Assembly (NCBI GenBank): GCA_016278485.1
Contig: JADQBT010000008.1
Span: 1-64,000, forward strand
Length of the DNA: 64,000 nucleotides
From: Halanaerobiales bacterium
GTDB lineage: Bacteria > Bacillota > Halanaerobiia > Halanaerobiales > Halanaerobiaceae
Direction of reading: 5' to 3'
The notes below the pieces were generated by a model, which was not told the DNA's origin, ran no database searches, and saw nothing but the letters and a program-made list of their open reading frames with translations. Numbering within the stretch: the first letter of the stretch is position 1; each line of letters opens with the position of its first letter. The translations under genes and the position numbers were made by a program. Positions 52,264 to 61,954 of this stretch are shown one piece after another.

Positions 52264-53778
52264 ATGAAAAAATTAGTACTGATGTTGGTTTTGTTGTTGA
52301 CTTTTAGTTTAGCTGTAGGTGCAGTAGCACCACAAACTGGTGGAGAGCTATCTGTTGGATTGGATGCAGATCCACCTATGTTAGATCCTCATATGTCCAC
52401 TGCTAGAGTAGATCGACAGGTTTTTATGAGTCTTTATGATACTCTAGTCGAACTGGATTCGAATTTGAACATTGTACCAGGCTTGGTTAAAAACTGGCAA
52501 GTGAAAAATGATGGTGAAGAGTATGTATTTGAGTTACGAGAAGATGTGCTTTTTCATGATGGCACAAAGTTCAATGCAGAAGCAGTTAAATTTAACTTTG
52601 AAAGAATGCTTGATCCAGAATTTGCTTCACCCAGAAAAAGTGATTTAGATTTAATTAAAGAAATTGAAGTTTTAGATGAGTATTGGATAAGAATCATTCT
52701 ATCAGAACCATATGTACCCTTTCTAGCCACTTTAGCTGATAGAGCAGGAATGATGGTTTCACCTACTGCTGTAGAAAAATATGGTGCAGACTTTGCTAAT
52801 CAGCCTGTTGGAACTGGTCCATTTAAGTTTGTAGAAAGAGAGATTCAGGACCATATCACGCTGAAAAAAAATGAAAACTACTGGCAAGAGGGACTACCTT
52901 ATCTTGATAAAGTCGTTTATAGACCATTTCCAGATGGTAATGTTCGCGTCATAAATTTTGCTTCAGGTGATTTAGACTTTATAGATGAATTACCACCTAA
53001 AGATGTAGAAAAAATTAAAAATCAAGCTGATCTTAATCTTAATATGGCAAGTGGACTTGGCTACCAGGGAATCTGGATTAATAAAGCAAAAGCACCATTT
53101 GCAAATGACAAGTTAACACAAGCTTTAAATCTAGCTTTAAACAGAGAGGCAATCGTCAATGTTGTTTTTGGAGAAACAGCTTATGTGGCTAATAGTCCAT
53201 TTCCTCCTGGAACAGTAATGCATGATGAAAACCGTGAATCAGTTAAAGCTGATCCAGCCAAAGCTAAAGAATTACTTAAATCAGCTGGCCAAGCTTCTGG
53301 TTATGAATTTAATTTGATGGTAGCACCTGACCCAACAGCCAAACAAACAGCACAGTTAATACAGTCAATGGCCTCACAAGTTGGTATTAAAATAAATATC
53401 GAATTACTTGAGTTTGGTACTTTAGTTGACCGTTTGATGAGTAAAAATTATCAAGCTGCACTTCTCGGTTGGAGTGGAAGAGTAGATGCAGATGGTAATA
53501 CATTTAGATTCTTTCATTCAGAAGGTAGTATGAATCAGAGTAGCTATACTAATCCAGAAGTTGACCAAATACTTGAACAGACCAGAAAAGTTGCCGATAC
53601 TGCAGAGAGAAAAGCATTATATAAACAAATGATGACTCATCTTGATCAGGAGTTACCTTATATTTTCGTTTACCATCCGAAAGAGATAAAGGCATATAAA
53701 GATCATGTACATGACTTTGTGGCTTATCCGGATGGATTAATCAGACTTGAAAAGGTCTGGGTTACTGATTCGGAATAG
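52264..53778 (+). CDS. dppA: Peptide/nickel-type ABC substrate-binding protein
   Basis: A 504-aa extracytoplasmic binding protein of the DppA/OppA family. The signal peptide is MKKLVLMLVLLLTFSLAVGA with no lipobox Cys; processing by signal peptidase I is likely. LSVGLDADPPMLDPHMSTAR and VGTGPFKFVE are family hallmarks. It captures peptides or related solutes for the two permeases that follow. Exact ligand unknown. First gene of a three-gene operon. Confidence 0.9.
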   Translation: MKKLVLMLVLLLTFSLAVGAVAPQTGGELSVGLDADPPMLDPHMSTARVDRQVFMSLYDTLVELDSNLNIVPGLVKNWQVKNDGEEYVFELREDVLFHDGTKFNAEAVKFNFERMLDPEFASPRKSDLDLIKEIEVLDEYWIRIILSEPYVPFLATLADRAGMMVSPTAVEKYGADFANQPVGTGPFKFVEREIQDHITLKKNENYWQEGLPYLDKVVYRPFPDGNVRVINFASGDLDFIDELPPKDVEKIKNQADLNLNMASGLGYQGIWINKAKAPFANDKLTQALNLALNREAIVNVVFGETAYVANSPFPPGTVMHDENRESVKADPAKAKELLKSAGQASGYEFNLMVAPDPTAKQTAQLIQSMASQVGIKINIELLEFGTLVDRLMSKNYQAALLGWSGRVDADGNTFRFFHSEGSMNQSSYTNPEVDQILEQTRKVADTAERKALYKQMMTHLDQELPYIFVYHPKEIKAYKDHVHDFVAYPDGLIRLEKVWVTDSE

Positions 53779-53789
53779 GTGAATAAGAT

Positions 53790-54746
53790 ATGAGCAAATA
53801 TATATTCCAGCGTATTTTGATGATGATTCCTGTACTTTTCTTTGTAACAATCCTGATCTTTTCATTAATACATTTAACACCAGGAGATCCTGCCCAAATG
53901 ATTCTTGGGCAGGAGGCTTCTCCTGAAGCTCTGCATAATTTGCGACATAAACTTGGTCTTGATAAACCTTTGTCTGTTCAATATTTTGATTGGATTAATG
54001 ATGTTATCCGAGGTGATCTGGGTAATTCAGTTAGGGATAATAGAAGTGTAGCCCAGACAATTTTTAAGAAAATACCTATTACTTTAGAACTTGCTTTTTT
54101 AGGTATCATAATATCAATTATTATAGCAATACCGGCAGGTATAATAGCAGCGGTAAAAAAAGGAACCTGGTTTGATTATTCTGGGACATTGATTGCTCTA
54201 GGTGGGGTTTCGATGCCCAGCTTTTGGGTAGGAATTATGTTAGTTTACTTATTTGCAGTAAAATTAGATATCTTACCACCATCTGGTTATGTATCACCAG
54301 GGGAGGATTTAAGTGAAAATCTGAAGCTGATGATTATGCCTTCTTTATCACTCGGTATTAGAATGGCAGCTGTGACGATGCGTATGATGCGTTCAAGTCT
54401 GTTAGAAGTATTACAGAAAGATTATATACGTACTGCAGAAGCTAAAGGTTTACCTCGGCTCACCCTGATTATAAAACATGCTGTAAGAAATTCACTTATT
54501 TCAGTAGTAACTGTGGTTGGTCTTCAGATCACTGCCTTTTTGGGAGGAGCAGTCATTACAGAAACAATTTTTGCTATTCCTGGTTTTGGTAGACTCATTG
54601 TGCAGTCAATTTTCAATAGAGATTTCCCCATGTTACAAGGTTCGATATTAATTATGTCTGCTATGGTAATTTTTGTAAATATATTAGTCGACCTTTCTTA
54701 TTCATATCTTGATCCTCGGATTAAAATCGGGGGTGGGAATGTATGA
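53790..54746 (+). CDS. dppB: Peptide ABC transporter permease, DppB type
   Basis: A 318-aa membrane subunit with about six helices. Typical features are LIHLTPGDPAQMILGQEAS near the N-terminus and YIRTAEAKGLPRLTLIIKHA, the EAA loop that contacts the ATPases. It pairs with the DppC-type protein whose start overlaps its stop by four bases (ATGA). It lies 11 bases after the binding-protein gene. Confidence 0.92.
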   Translation: MSKYIFQRILMMIPVLFFVTILIFSLIHLTPGDPAQMILGQEASPEALHNLRHKLGLDKPLSVQYFDWINDVIRGDLGNSVRDNRSVAQTIFKKIPITLELAFLGIIISIIIAIPAGIIAAVKKGTWFDYSGTLIALGGVSMPSFWVGIMLVYLFAVKLDILPPSGYVSPGEDLSENLKLMIMPSLSLGIRMAAVTMRMMRSSLLEVLQKDYIRTAEAKGLPRLTLIIKHAVRNSLISVVTVVGLQITAFLGGAVITETIFAIPGFGRLIVQSIFNRDFPMLQGSILIMSAMVIFVNILVDLSYSYLDPRIKIGGGNV

Positions 54747-55588
54747 CAAAGGCTGAAATATTACGGTTTTGGAAAAAATTTAGAAAAAATAAATTAGCTG
54801 TGATTGGGGCAGCTATTATCTTAATAGAGGTTGTTTTAGCTTTATTTGCTCCTTTTTTAGTTCCTTTTGATCCTTTTCAACCAGACTATGTTGATTACTT
54901 GAAAGGTCCAGGAAATAAACATTTACTGGGTACAGATAGTCTGGGACGAGATGTTTTTAGTCGATTGATTTATGGTACCAGAGTTTCATTGTCAGCTGGA
55001 CTAATTTCAGTTATAATAGCCTTAGTTATTGGAGTGCCGATTGGACTTATTACTGGATATTATCAAGGATTTTTAGATGAATTTATAATAATGCGGATTA
55101 CGGATGCAATGATGTCTCTGCCATCTCTAGTTTTGGCTTTAGCAATGAGTGCATTACTGGGCGCAGGTTTAAAAAATGCTATGATTGCGATTGGTATTAT
55201 ATTTACACCAAGATATATTCGCCTTGTTCGAGGTGAAGTGATGAAGATCAAGGAAGTACAGTTTATAGAAGCTGCTAGTTCCCTTGGTATGTCAGATTTG
55301 CGTATTTTATTTAAACATATTCTGCCAAATATTCTAAGTCCGATTATGGTACAGGCAACATTGAGTATAGCAACCGGCATTATTGTTGAAGCTAGTTTGA
55401 GTTATTTGGGGATGGGTACTCAGCCACCAACACCAAGTTGGGGTACGATGCTTAGTTCTGGACAGGGATATTTAGAACAAGCTCCTTGGATAGCACTAGG
55501 AGCAGGTACGGCAATATTTATTTCTGTACTAGCTTTTAATATATTTGGTGATGGTTTACGTGATGTATTAGATCCTAAATTAAAGTAA
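54743..55588 (+). CDS. dppC: Peptide ABC transporter permease, DppC type
   Basis: A 281-aa membrane subunit. It has the N-terminal helix after a basic stretch, the family motif HLLGTDSLGRDVFSRLIYG, the EAA loop FIEAASSLGMSDLRI and the terminal FNIFGDGLRDVLDPKLK. Translation is coupled to the preceding permease. No DppD or DppF ATPase gene follows; a terminator ends the operon, so ATPases must come from elsewhere. Confidence 0.93.
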   Translation: MTKAEILRFWKKFRKNKLAVIGAAIILIEVVLALFAPFLVPFDPFQPDYVDYLKGPGNKHLLGTDSLGRDVFSRLIYGTRVSLSAGLISVIIALVIGVPIGLITGYYQGFLDEFIIMRITDAMMSLPSLVLALAMSALLGAGLKNAMIAIGIIFTPRYIRLVRGEVMKIKEVQFIEAASSLGMSDLRILFKHILPNILSPIMVQATLSIATGIIVEASLSYLGMGTQPPTPSWGTMLSSGQGYLEQAPWIALGAGTAIFISVLAFNIFGDGLRDVLDPKLK

Positions 55589-55611
55589 ATATTAAAATAA
55601 ATAGCTAAATC

Positions 55612-55646
55612 AAAAAGCCAGCAATCTCTGTATTGCTGGTTTTTTC
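55612..55646 (+). terminator. Intrinsic terminator of peptide transporter operon
   Basis: CCAGCAAT (55618-55625) pairs with ATTGCTGG (55632-55639), flanked by an A run and six T that can extend the stem. Confidence 0.9.
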
Positions 55647-55724
55647 TATAAATATTCTATTTGTTATTGTGGTCAAGCTATTAATTATTTGGCTTTTCAA
55701 GGTTAGAGTAAATAGAAAAATCAC

Positions 55725-55753
55725 TTGACATCTCAAATAGACTAGCTTATAAT
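55725..55753 (+). promoter_or_regulatory. Consensus promoter of histidine operon
   Basis: TTGACA (55725-55730), exactly 17 bases, TATAAT (55748-55753): a perfect SigA consensus. The short leader to hisZ shows no T-box or attenuator, so control may act at initiation or by feedback on the enzyme. Confidence 0.9.
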
Positions 55754-55816
55754 TAAAATAATTTAATACTTTAATATAATAAAGCGATAAAGAATATGGG
55801 AGAAGGAGGGACTAAA

Positions 55817-56980
55817 ATGAGTGCTTTTGTTAAAGGGGTGCGGGATATATTACCCGCGGAGTTAGAACAACGCAAATCACTTTATCAGATAATTAGAGAG
55901 GTTTTTTCTCAGGAAGGTTATCAAGAAGTAATTACACCGACCCTGGAATCAATCGAATTATATTCAAATATGAGTGGTCTTCTCGCCACAGATGAAATGT
56001 TTAAAGTAGTGGATGAGGAAGGACAAATTTTGGTTTTGCGGCCTGATGTGACAATGCCTATTACCAGAATGGTAGCAACAAGATTAACAGATTTACCTGC
56101 TCCTTATAAATTTTATTATATTACTACTGCATATCAGTCAGGCCGAAATCAGAGTCTTGATCTCAGAGAAAAGACACAGGCAGGTGTAGAATTGATTGGT
56201 AGATCTGACTTTACTGCTGATTTGGAGATAATTGCTCTTTTATTAAAAACAATGCAGGCAGCAGGTATCAAAGAGCCATTAATTGATATTGGCCAATCAG
56301 CATTAGTAGAAGAAATTATTAAGATGCTGGTTTTAACAGAAGATAAAAGAGAAGATGTAGTAGAATATTTAACAGATAAAAATTCGGTTGCTTTAAAAGA
56401 GTTTATAGAAAAAGAAAAAGTTACGGGCCAAAGAAAAAAGTTGCTGGAAAGATTACCTAACCTTTTTGGTCAACCAGATGAAGTAATTTTAGAATTGAGA
56501 GATTTACTTTTTACCAATCAATCGTTGCAATTAATTGATCAACTAGAAAGGCTATTTAAAAATTTAAGGGAATTAGGTTTAGCAGAATATATAACTTTTG
56601 ATCCAATGCTAATGACAGGTCAAGGATATTATACAGGAGTTATTTTTCAGGGTTATGCAAGAGGATCTAATTATCTTTTGGCCAGTGGTGGTAGATATGA
56701 TAACTTAGCAGAAAAGTTTGGCGAAAGTGAACCAGCCGTTGGCTTTGCAGTTGAAATAGATAATATTATATCCTATCTTTATGATATTGATCTGTCATTG
56801 ATAGAAGCTGAAACAAAGATTTTGATTACCTACCAAAATCAAGCTGAATATATACAGGCATATCAAAAAGCCGAATCAATGCGTCAGGAAGGTTTAGTTG
56901 TGGAGATATTAGCAGTTGGAGAATATGAAGCTTATCAAAGTTATCGTAAATTTGATCAAATAGTAAGAGGTGGGCAATAA
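55817..56980 (+). CDS. hisZ: ATP phosphoribosyltransferase regulatory subunit
   Basis: A 387-aa HisZ, a histidyl-tRNA-synthetase paralogue. FVKGVRDILPAELEQRKSLY is typical, and YTGVIFQGYARG with ASGGRYDNLAEKFG corresponds to synthetase motifs that no longer charge tRNA. It is needed as the partner of the short form of HisG and mediates feedback by histidine. Start: ATG after GAAGGAGGG; an upstream in-frame ATG lacks a good site. First gene of the his operon; hisG follows directly. Confidence 0.93.
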   Translation: MSAFVKGVRDILPAELEQRKSLYQIIREVFSQEGYQEVITPTLESIELYSNMSGLLATDEMFKVVDEEGQILVLRPDVTMPITRMVATRLTDLPAPYKFYYITTAYQSGRNQSLDLREKTQAGVELIGRSDFTADLEIIALLLKTMQAAGIKEPLIDIGQSALVEEIIKMLVLTEDKREDVVEYLTDKNSVALKEFIEKEKVTGQRKKLLERLPNLFGQPDEVILELRDLLFTNQSLQLIDQLERLFKNLRELGLAEYITFDPMLMTGQGYYTGVIFQGYARGSNYLLASGGRYDNLAEKFGESEPAVGFAVEIDNIISYLYDIDLSLIEAETKILITYQNQAEYIQAYQKAESMRQEGLVVEILAVGEYEAYQSYRKFDQIVRGGQ

Positions 56981-57607
56981 ATGGCTAAACTAAGAGTAGC
57001 AATGGCAAAAGGCCGTCTTGCAGAAGAGGCAACTCAATTATTTCAAAAAGCAGGAATTATAATACCAGAAGACATTTTTTCTTCCAGAAAATTAATATTT
57101 AAACTACCAGAAGCTGATATTGAAATTTTCCTCGTTAAACCAGCCGATGTACCAATTTATGTAGAATACGGAACAGCAGATTTAGGGATTGTTGGTAAAG
57201 ACACTTTATTAGAGGAAAATCGTTCACTCTATGAATTGCTTGATCTTAAATTCGGCGCCTGTAAATTTGCTCTAGCTGGTCTACCAGATAAAAAAAAGAA
57301 ACTTCAGCAAAGAAAGGTAGCTACTAAATATCCTGCTTTTACTAGAAGATATTTCCGCAGTAAAGGTGAACCAGTGGAGATAATTAAATTGAATGGTTCA
57401 ATAGAACTTGCTCCTCTAACTGGGCTAGCAGATACTATTCTAGATATTGTTGAAACAGGTCGGACACTCAAAGAAAATGGTCTTATTATCTTTGAAGAGA
57501 TTATAGATTTAAGTGCCAGATTAGTTGCAAATCGAATTAGTATGAAGACAAATAAAGAACAGATAGATAGGTTATTAAATAGTATTAGCAGGGCAATGGG
57601 GGATTAA
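56981..57607 (+). CDS. hisG: ATP phosphoribosyltransferase, short form
   Basis: A 208-aa catalytic subunit for the first step, PRPP plus ATP to phosphoribosyl-ATP. It is the short form, lacking the C-terminal regulatory domain, consistent with hisZ just upstream. RVAMAKGRLAEEA, YGTADLGIVGKDT and the PRPP loop LADTILDIVETGRTL are visible. The start ATG follows the hisZ stop with no gap. Confidence 0.95.
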   Translation: MAKLRVAMAKGRLAEEATQLFQKAGIIIPEDIFSSRKLIFKLPEADIEIFLVKPADVPIYVEYGTADLGIVGKDTLLEENRSLYELLDLKFGACKFALAGLPDKKKKLQQRKVATKYPAFTRRYFRSKGEPVEIIKLNGSIELAPLTGLADTILDIVETGRTLKENGLIIFEEIIDLSARLVANRISMKTNKEQIDRLLNSISRAMGD

Positions 57608-57609
57608 TA

Positions 57610-58926
57610 ATGTTGAAAACAATATTACTAGCAGAAAATGGGCTGGATAAGTTAATAAAAATAATGCATGATCGCAATCAGCTTGATTTAGTTAGATATA
57701 AAAAGCAAGTGAGAGAAATAGTCGAAACAGTTCAAGCAAAGGGAGATAAGGCCCTGCTTGCTTATACCCATAAATTTGATAAGATAAAATTTAAAATTGA
57801 ACAATTGCCAGTTAGTCAGTTAGAAATAACAGAAGCTCTTCAATTTGTAGATCAAAAATATTTAGAAGCACTAAAAGAAGCTGCAGATAATATAAAAAAA
57901 TTTCATTCTAAGCAGAAAATTAACTCTTGGCAGCAGGGTGATCGACCAGGTGTTATTGTTGGTCAGAAGCACTTAGCTCTTGAAAAGGTAGGTATTTATG
58001 TTCCTGGTGGTAGAGCAGCTTATCCATCCTCAGTCTTAATGACTGCTCTGCCAGCAAAAGTAGCAGGAGTAGAAGAAATTATAATGGTGACACCACCTGG
58101 TTTAGATGGTAAGATCGATCCAACTATTTTGGCAGCTGCGCATCTAGCAGGAGTAGATAGAATATTTAAAATTGGAGGAGCGCAGGCGGTGGCAGCTCTA
58201 GCTTATGGCACTAATACGATAGCTAAAGTAGATAAAATTGTGGGGCCAGGCAATATCTATGTTTCACTTGCCAAACAAATGGTTTTTGGACAGGTAGATA
58301 TTGATATGATTGCTGGACCAAGTGAGATTCTTGTTATAGCTGATCAAAATGCAGACCCTAAATATGTAGCTGCAGACTTACTCAGTCAAGCAGAGCACGA
58401 TCCTCTAGCAGCTTCAGTTCTGATTACTCCTTCTGTTAAACTGGCTAAAGCAGTTGAATTGCAGATAGAAAAACAAATTTCGACACTTTCAAGAAAAGAT
58501 ATTATCGAAGAGTCTCTTACGAAGCAGGGTTTAATTATTATCTCACAAGATCTCAAAGAAGCGGTTTCTACGGCCAATTTAATTGCTCCAGAACATTTGG
58601 TATTGACTGTAGCAGAACCGTTTAACTGGTTAAGTGAAATTAAACATGCAGGATCGATTTTTCTAGGAGCTTATTCACCAGAACCATTAGGTGATTATTT
58701 GGCAGGTCCAAATCATGTATTACCTACTAATGGTTCAGCCCGATATTTTTCTCCACTTGGCTTACAGGATTTCATGAAGACAAGTAGTTTTATCTATTAT
58801 AATAAAGCTGCTTTAGCTAAAGTAAAGGATCAGGTTGTTACACTGGCAGAAAGAGAAGGACTAACAGCACATGCTAATGCTATTGCGGTTAGATTTGCTG
58901 ATCAAGCAGGTGAGCAAAATGATTGA
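57610..58926 (+). CDS. hisD: Histidinol dehydrogenase
   Basis: A 438-aa zinc enzyme oxidising histidinol to histidine with two NAD+. GIYVPGGRAAYPSSVLM, KIVGPGNIYVSLAK, the zinc region DLLSQAEHDPLA and the catalytic APEHLVL are conserved. A GGGGG site precedes the ATG, two bases after hisG. Its 3' end overlaps hisC by eight bases. Confidence 0.96.
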   Translation: MLKTILLAENGLDKLIKIMHDRNQLDLVRYKKQVREIVETVQAKGDKALLAYTHKFDKIKFKIEQLPVSQLEITEALQFVDQKYLEALKEAADNIKKFHSKQKINSWQQGDRPGVIVGQKHLALEKVGIYVPGGRAAYPSSVLMTALPAKVAGVEEIIMVTPPGLDGKIDPTILAAAHLAGVDRIFKIGGAQAVAALAYGTNTIAKVDKIVGPGNIYVSLAKQMVFGQVDIDMIAGPSEILVIADQNADPKYVAADLLSQAEHDPLAASVLITPSVKLAKAVELQIEKQISTLSRKDIIEESLTKQGLIIISQDLKEAVSTANLIAPEHLVLTVAEPFNWLSEIKHAGSIFLGAYSPEPLGDYLAGPNHVLPTNGSARYFSPLGLQDFMKTSSFIYYNKAALAKVKDQVVTLAEREGLTAHANAIAVRFADQAGEQND

Positions 58927-59989
58927 AGAATTGGTGAGAGATGAAGTTAAAAGAATTACTGCTTATCAAAGTAGTGAGAAAGCAGATTATTTAATCAATC
59001 TTTCAGGCAATGAAAACCCATATCCCTTACCAGCTAAAATAAAAAAGAATTTTAAAAAGACAATATTAGAGACAGAACTTAACCGTTATCCTGAAATCTG
59101 GTCAACTACTCTTAAGCAGAAAATAGCTGATCATTTAAATTTAACAGAGAAGAATATATTAGCAGCAAATGGATCAGATGAAGTTCTTCAATTAATAATG
59201 GAGACTTTTTTAAAACCGGGGGAATTAGTCTTAAGCATTAAACCGACATTTGCTATGTATCAATATTTTACTGAGTTAGTTGGTGGTGAATACAAGTCTG
59301 TAAGATTAAACAAAGACGGAAAAATTGATAAGGAACTTTTCTTGCGGGAAGTTGAAAAAAACAAGCCCAAGTTAATTATACTCTGTTCACCAAATAACCC
59401 TACAGGGGGATTGTTGGCAGATGATTTGCATGAATTTCTCCAGGAGATAATGAAACGATTTTCCGGATTGGTGATAATTGATGAAGCATATGCCGAATTT
59501 TCAGGTGAAACAATGATTAAATATCTAAGGGAAGACTCGCGTTTTTTGATTACGCGTACCTTTTCTAAAGCAATGGGACTGGCTGGCATTAGACTCGGTT
59601 ATCTTGTAGCAGCTAGTGATGTGATAAAACTGGTGCAAAAGGTTGTTCGCCCTTATAATATAAATAAAATTACCTCTTTATTAGGTCAGCTTGTATTAGA
59701 TAATTATGAGCTAGTTGATGCCCGGATCAAGGAAATAAGAAAAAATCGTTGTAGGCTTTACCAGATGTTGATTAAAATTAAAGGGATTAAAGTATATGAA
59801 TCTGAAGCAAACTACATTTACTTTTCAGGTAAAAAAATATTAGAGATGAAGAAATTGTTTGTTGATGCTAAAATAAAGATTAGATACTACAAAAGTGATT
59901 TAACTGCGGCCAGAATTACAGTCGGTTCAGCAGACGAAATTGAGGCAGTAGAAAAGGTCTTAGCCAATTTTTATGATATGGAATGCTAA
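58919..59989 (+). CDS. hisC: Histidinol-phosphate aminotransferase
   Basis: A 356-aa class I/II PLP aminotransferase converting imidazole-acetol phosphate and glutamate to histidinol-phosphate. The N-terminal LSGNENPYPLPAKI, SPNNPTGGLL and the PLP Lys motif TRTFSKAMGLAGIRLGY are present. Start: ATG overlapping the hisD stop, after AGGTGAG inside hisD; longer upstream frames are rejected by length and site. Confidence 0.94.
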   Translation: MIEELVRDEVKRITAYQSSEKADYLINLSGNENPYPLPAKIKKNFKKTILETELNRYPEIWSTTLKQKIADHLNLTEKNILAANGSDEVLQLIMETFLKPGELVLSIKPTFAMYQYFTELVGGEYKSVRLNKDGKIDKELFLREVEKNKPKLIILCSPNNPTGGLLADDLHEFLQEIMKRFSGLVIIDEAYAEFSGETMIKYLREDSRFLITRTFSKAMGLAGIRLGYLVAASDVIKLVQKVVRPYNINKITSLLGQLVLDNYELVDARIKEIRKNRCRLYQMLIKIKGIKVYESEANYIYFSGKKILEMKKLFVDAKIKIRYYKSDLTAARITVGSADEIEAVEKVLANFYDMEC

Positions 59990-60002
59990 AGGAGGTTAAA
60001 GC

Positions 60003-60587
60003 ATGTCAGCGAGAATTGTTAAAAAAAGCAGAGAAACAGCAGAAACTAAAATTGAAGTTGAGATAAATATTGACGGGTCAGGTAGGGCAGAAGTTGAGAC
60101 TGGAGTACCATTTTTTGATCATATGTTAGAACAATTGATCAGACATAGTGGATTTGATATCGTGCTAAAAGCTGATGGTGACCTGGAGATAGATGAACAT
60201 CATACGGTAGAAGATACAGCAATTTTATTGGGACAGGCATGCAAAGTAGCCCTGGGAGATAAAAAAGGGATTGCTCGGTTTGGAGATGCACTGGTACCAA
60301 TGGATGAATCATTAGTAAGAACTGCAGTTGACTGGAGTGGAAGAGGTTATCTTTATGCAGATTTACCTTTCAGTAGAGCTAGTCTAGGCGGGTTTTCCCT
60401 GGAAATGGTCGAAGAATTTTTGCAAAAATTTTCTTTAAACGCTGGCTTAACTCTTCATGTTGAACTTTTACATGGAAAGAATAGTCATCATCAAGTTGAA
60501 GCAGTTTTTAAATCAATTGCTATAGCTTTGGCCAAATCTGTCCAAATTGTCTCTGAACAAATTCCTTCAACCAAAGGAGTGCTCTAA
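60003..60587 (+). CDS. hisB: Imidazoleglycerol-phosphate dehydratase
   Basis: A 194-aa monofunctional HisB with the metal motifs FFDHMLEQLIRHSG, DEHHTVEDTAI and GKNSHHQVEA. It dehydrates imidazoleglycerol-phosphate. The N-terminal phosphatase domain found in enterobacterial HisB is absent, so a separate histidinol-phosphatase is needed. AAAGGAGG precedes the ATG. Confidence 0.96.
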   Translation: MSARIVKKSRETAETKIEVEINIDGSGRAEVETGVPFFDHMLEQLIRHSGFDIVLKADGDLEIDEHHTVEDTAILLGQACKVALGDKKGIARFGDALVPMDESLVRTAVDWSGRGYLYADLPFSRASLGGFSLEMVEEFLQKFSLNAGLTLHVELLHGKNSHHQVEAVFKSIAIALAKSVQIVSEQIPSTKGVL

Positions 60588-61205
60588 ATGATAGGTATTA
60601 TTGATTATGGAGCAGGAAATCTTTATAGCATTAGTAAAGCTATGCAGTATTTAGGATACCAGAATGAAATTATTAGTGGAAACTCGGTAGAAAAATTATC
60701 TAAATTTAAAGGATTGATTTTACCAGGTGTAGGTGCTTTCCCAGAAGCTGTCAAAAATCTTAAAAATGCTGGTTTTTTTAAGGAGATAATTGATTATGCT
60801 GCATCAGATAGGCCTTTACTTGGTATTTGCCTAGGTATGCAGCTGCTTTTTTCGCTAAGTCAAGAAACAACTTCCACAGCTGGACTTGATCTCTTATCAG
60901 GAAAAATTATTCGGCTGGAAAATGTACCGAAAATACCACATATGGGATGGAACAAACTACGAATTTTAAAAAAGAGTCAACTACTAACAGAAGATTTAAC
61001 TACTCAGTCAACGGATTATTATTATTTTGTCCACTCATTTTACCTAGAAGAAATAACAGAAGATGTAACAGCAATTGCAAAATATGGTCAGCAGTCGATT
61101 CCAGCAATAGTTGAAAAGGAAAATATTTTAGGTCTTCAATTTCATCCGGAAAAAAGTGGTGAAGCAGGTCTGAATATGCTGAAAAAATTTGGGGAGATGT
61201 TATAA
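60588..61205 (+). CDS. hisH: Imidazole glycerol phosphate synthase, glutaminase subunit
   Basis: A 205-aa class I glutaminase. The nucleophile Cys is in LGICLGMQLLF; the His-Glu pair is in LQFHPEKSGEAG. It supplies ammonia to HisF. It starts directly after hisB, and its stop overlaps the hisA start by one base. Confidence 0.95.
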   Translation: MIGIIDYGAGNLYSISKAMQYLGYQNEIISGNSVEKLSKFKGLILPGVGAFPEAVKNLKNAGFFKEIIDYAASDRPLLGICLGMQLLFSLSQETTSTAGLDLLSGKIIRLENVPKIPHMGWNKLRILKKSQLLTEDLTTQSTDYYYFVHSFYLEEITEDVTAIAKYGQQSIPAIVEKENILGLQFHPEKSGEAGLNMLKKFGEML

Positions 61206-61954
61206 TGGTTATTTATCCAGCTATTGATCTCAAAGAGGGTAAAGTAGTACGCTTAAAACAAGGTGATTTTCAACAAAAAACAGTCTATAGTGATGATCCA
61301 CTTGCAGTAGCTGCAGACTATGCTGGCTCAGGGGCAGAATGGTTACATATAGTTGATTTAGATGGTGCTAAAAGTGGTGAAAGAAAGAATATAAAGCTAG
61401 CAAAAAAGATTAGAAAAAAAACAGGTTTAAAAATACAACTAGGTGGCGGCATACGTAGCCTGAAAGAGATAAATGAACTACTAGAAGTAGGATTTGAAAG
61501 ATTAGTTTTAGGTACACTAGCAGTTAAAGATAAGGATGCAGTAGCAGAGGCAGTAAATTCTCATGGTCCAGAGAGAATAGTAGTTGGTTTGGATGCAAAA
61601 AATGGACTAATTACAAGTGGAGGTTGGCAGGAAGTAAGTCAATATTCACTCTTGGAATTTAGTGAGCTAATGCTTGAAGTAGGTGTGAAATATTTTCTCT
61701 ATACAGATATTGCCCGTGATGGAATGTTGACCGGGCCAGATTTACAAGGGTTGGCAAAACTAGCAGAGCTTAAATGTACAGAAATTATTGCTTCAGGGGG
61801 AGTAAGTTCATTGGCAAATCTAAAAAAATTAAATGAGTATCCACTCAATGGGGTAATTATTGGTCAGGCTTTGTATCAACAACGCTTTACTCTCTCAGAG
61901 GCACTTGCCTTACAATCTAAAAAGCAAGAAAAGGGTGATTTAGATGTTATCTAA
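61205..61954 (+). CDS. hisA: ProFAR isomerase
   Basis: A 249-aa (beta-alpha)8 barrel. YPAIDLKEGKVVRLKQGDF carries the first catalytic Asp, LGGGIRSLKEI a phosphate loop, and YTDIARDGMLTGP the second Asp. It isomerises the aminoaldose ProFAR to the aminoketose PRFAR. It overlaps hisF by 11 bases. Confidence 0.95.
   Translation: MVIYPAIDLKEGKVVRLKQGDFQQKTVYSDDPLAVAADYAGSGAEWLHIVDLDGAKSGERKNIKLAKKIRKKTGLKIQLGGGIRSLKEINELLEVGFERLVLGTLAVKDKDAVAEAVNSHGPERIVVGLDAKNGLITSGGWQEVSQYSLLEFSELMLEVGVKYFLYTDIARDGMLTGPDLQGLAKLAELKCTEIIASGGVSSLANLKKLNEYPLNGVIIGQALYQQRFTLSEALALQSKKQEKGDLDVI

Noticed and set aside
55754-55816. Histidine T-box or attenuator before hisZ
   Set aside because: The leader is short, with no T-box sequence, specifier stem, His-codon run or terminator.
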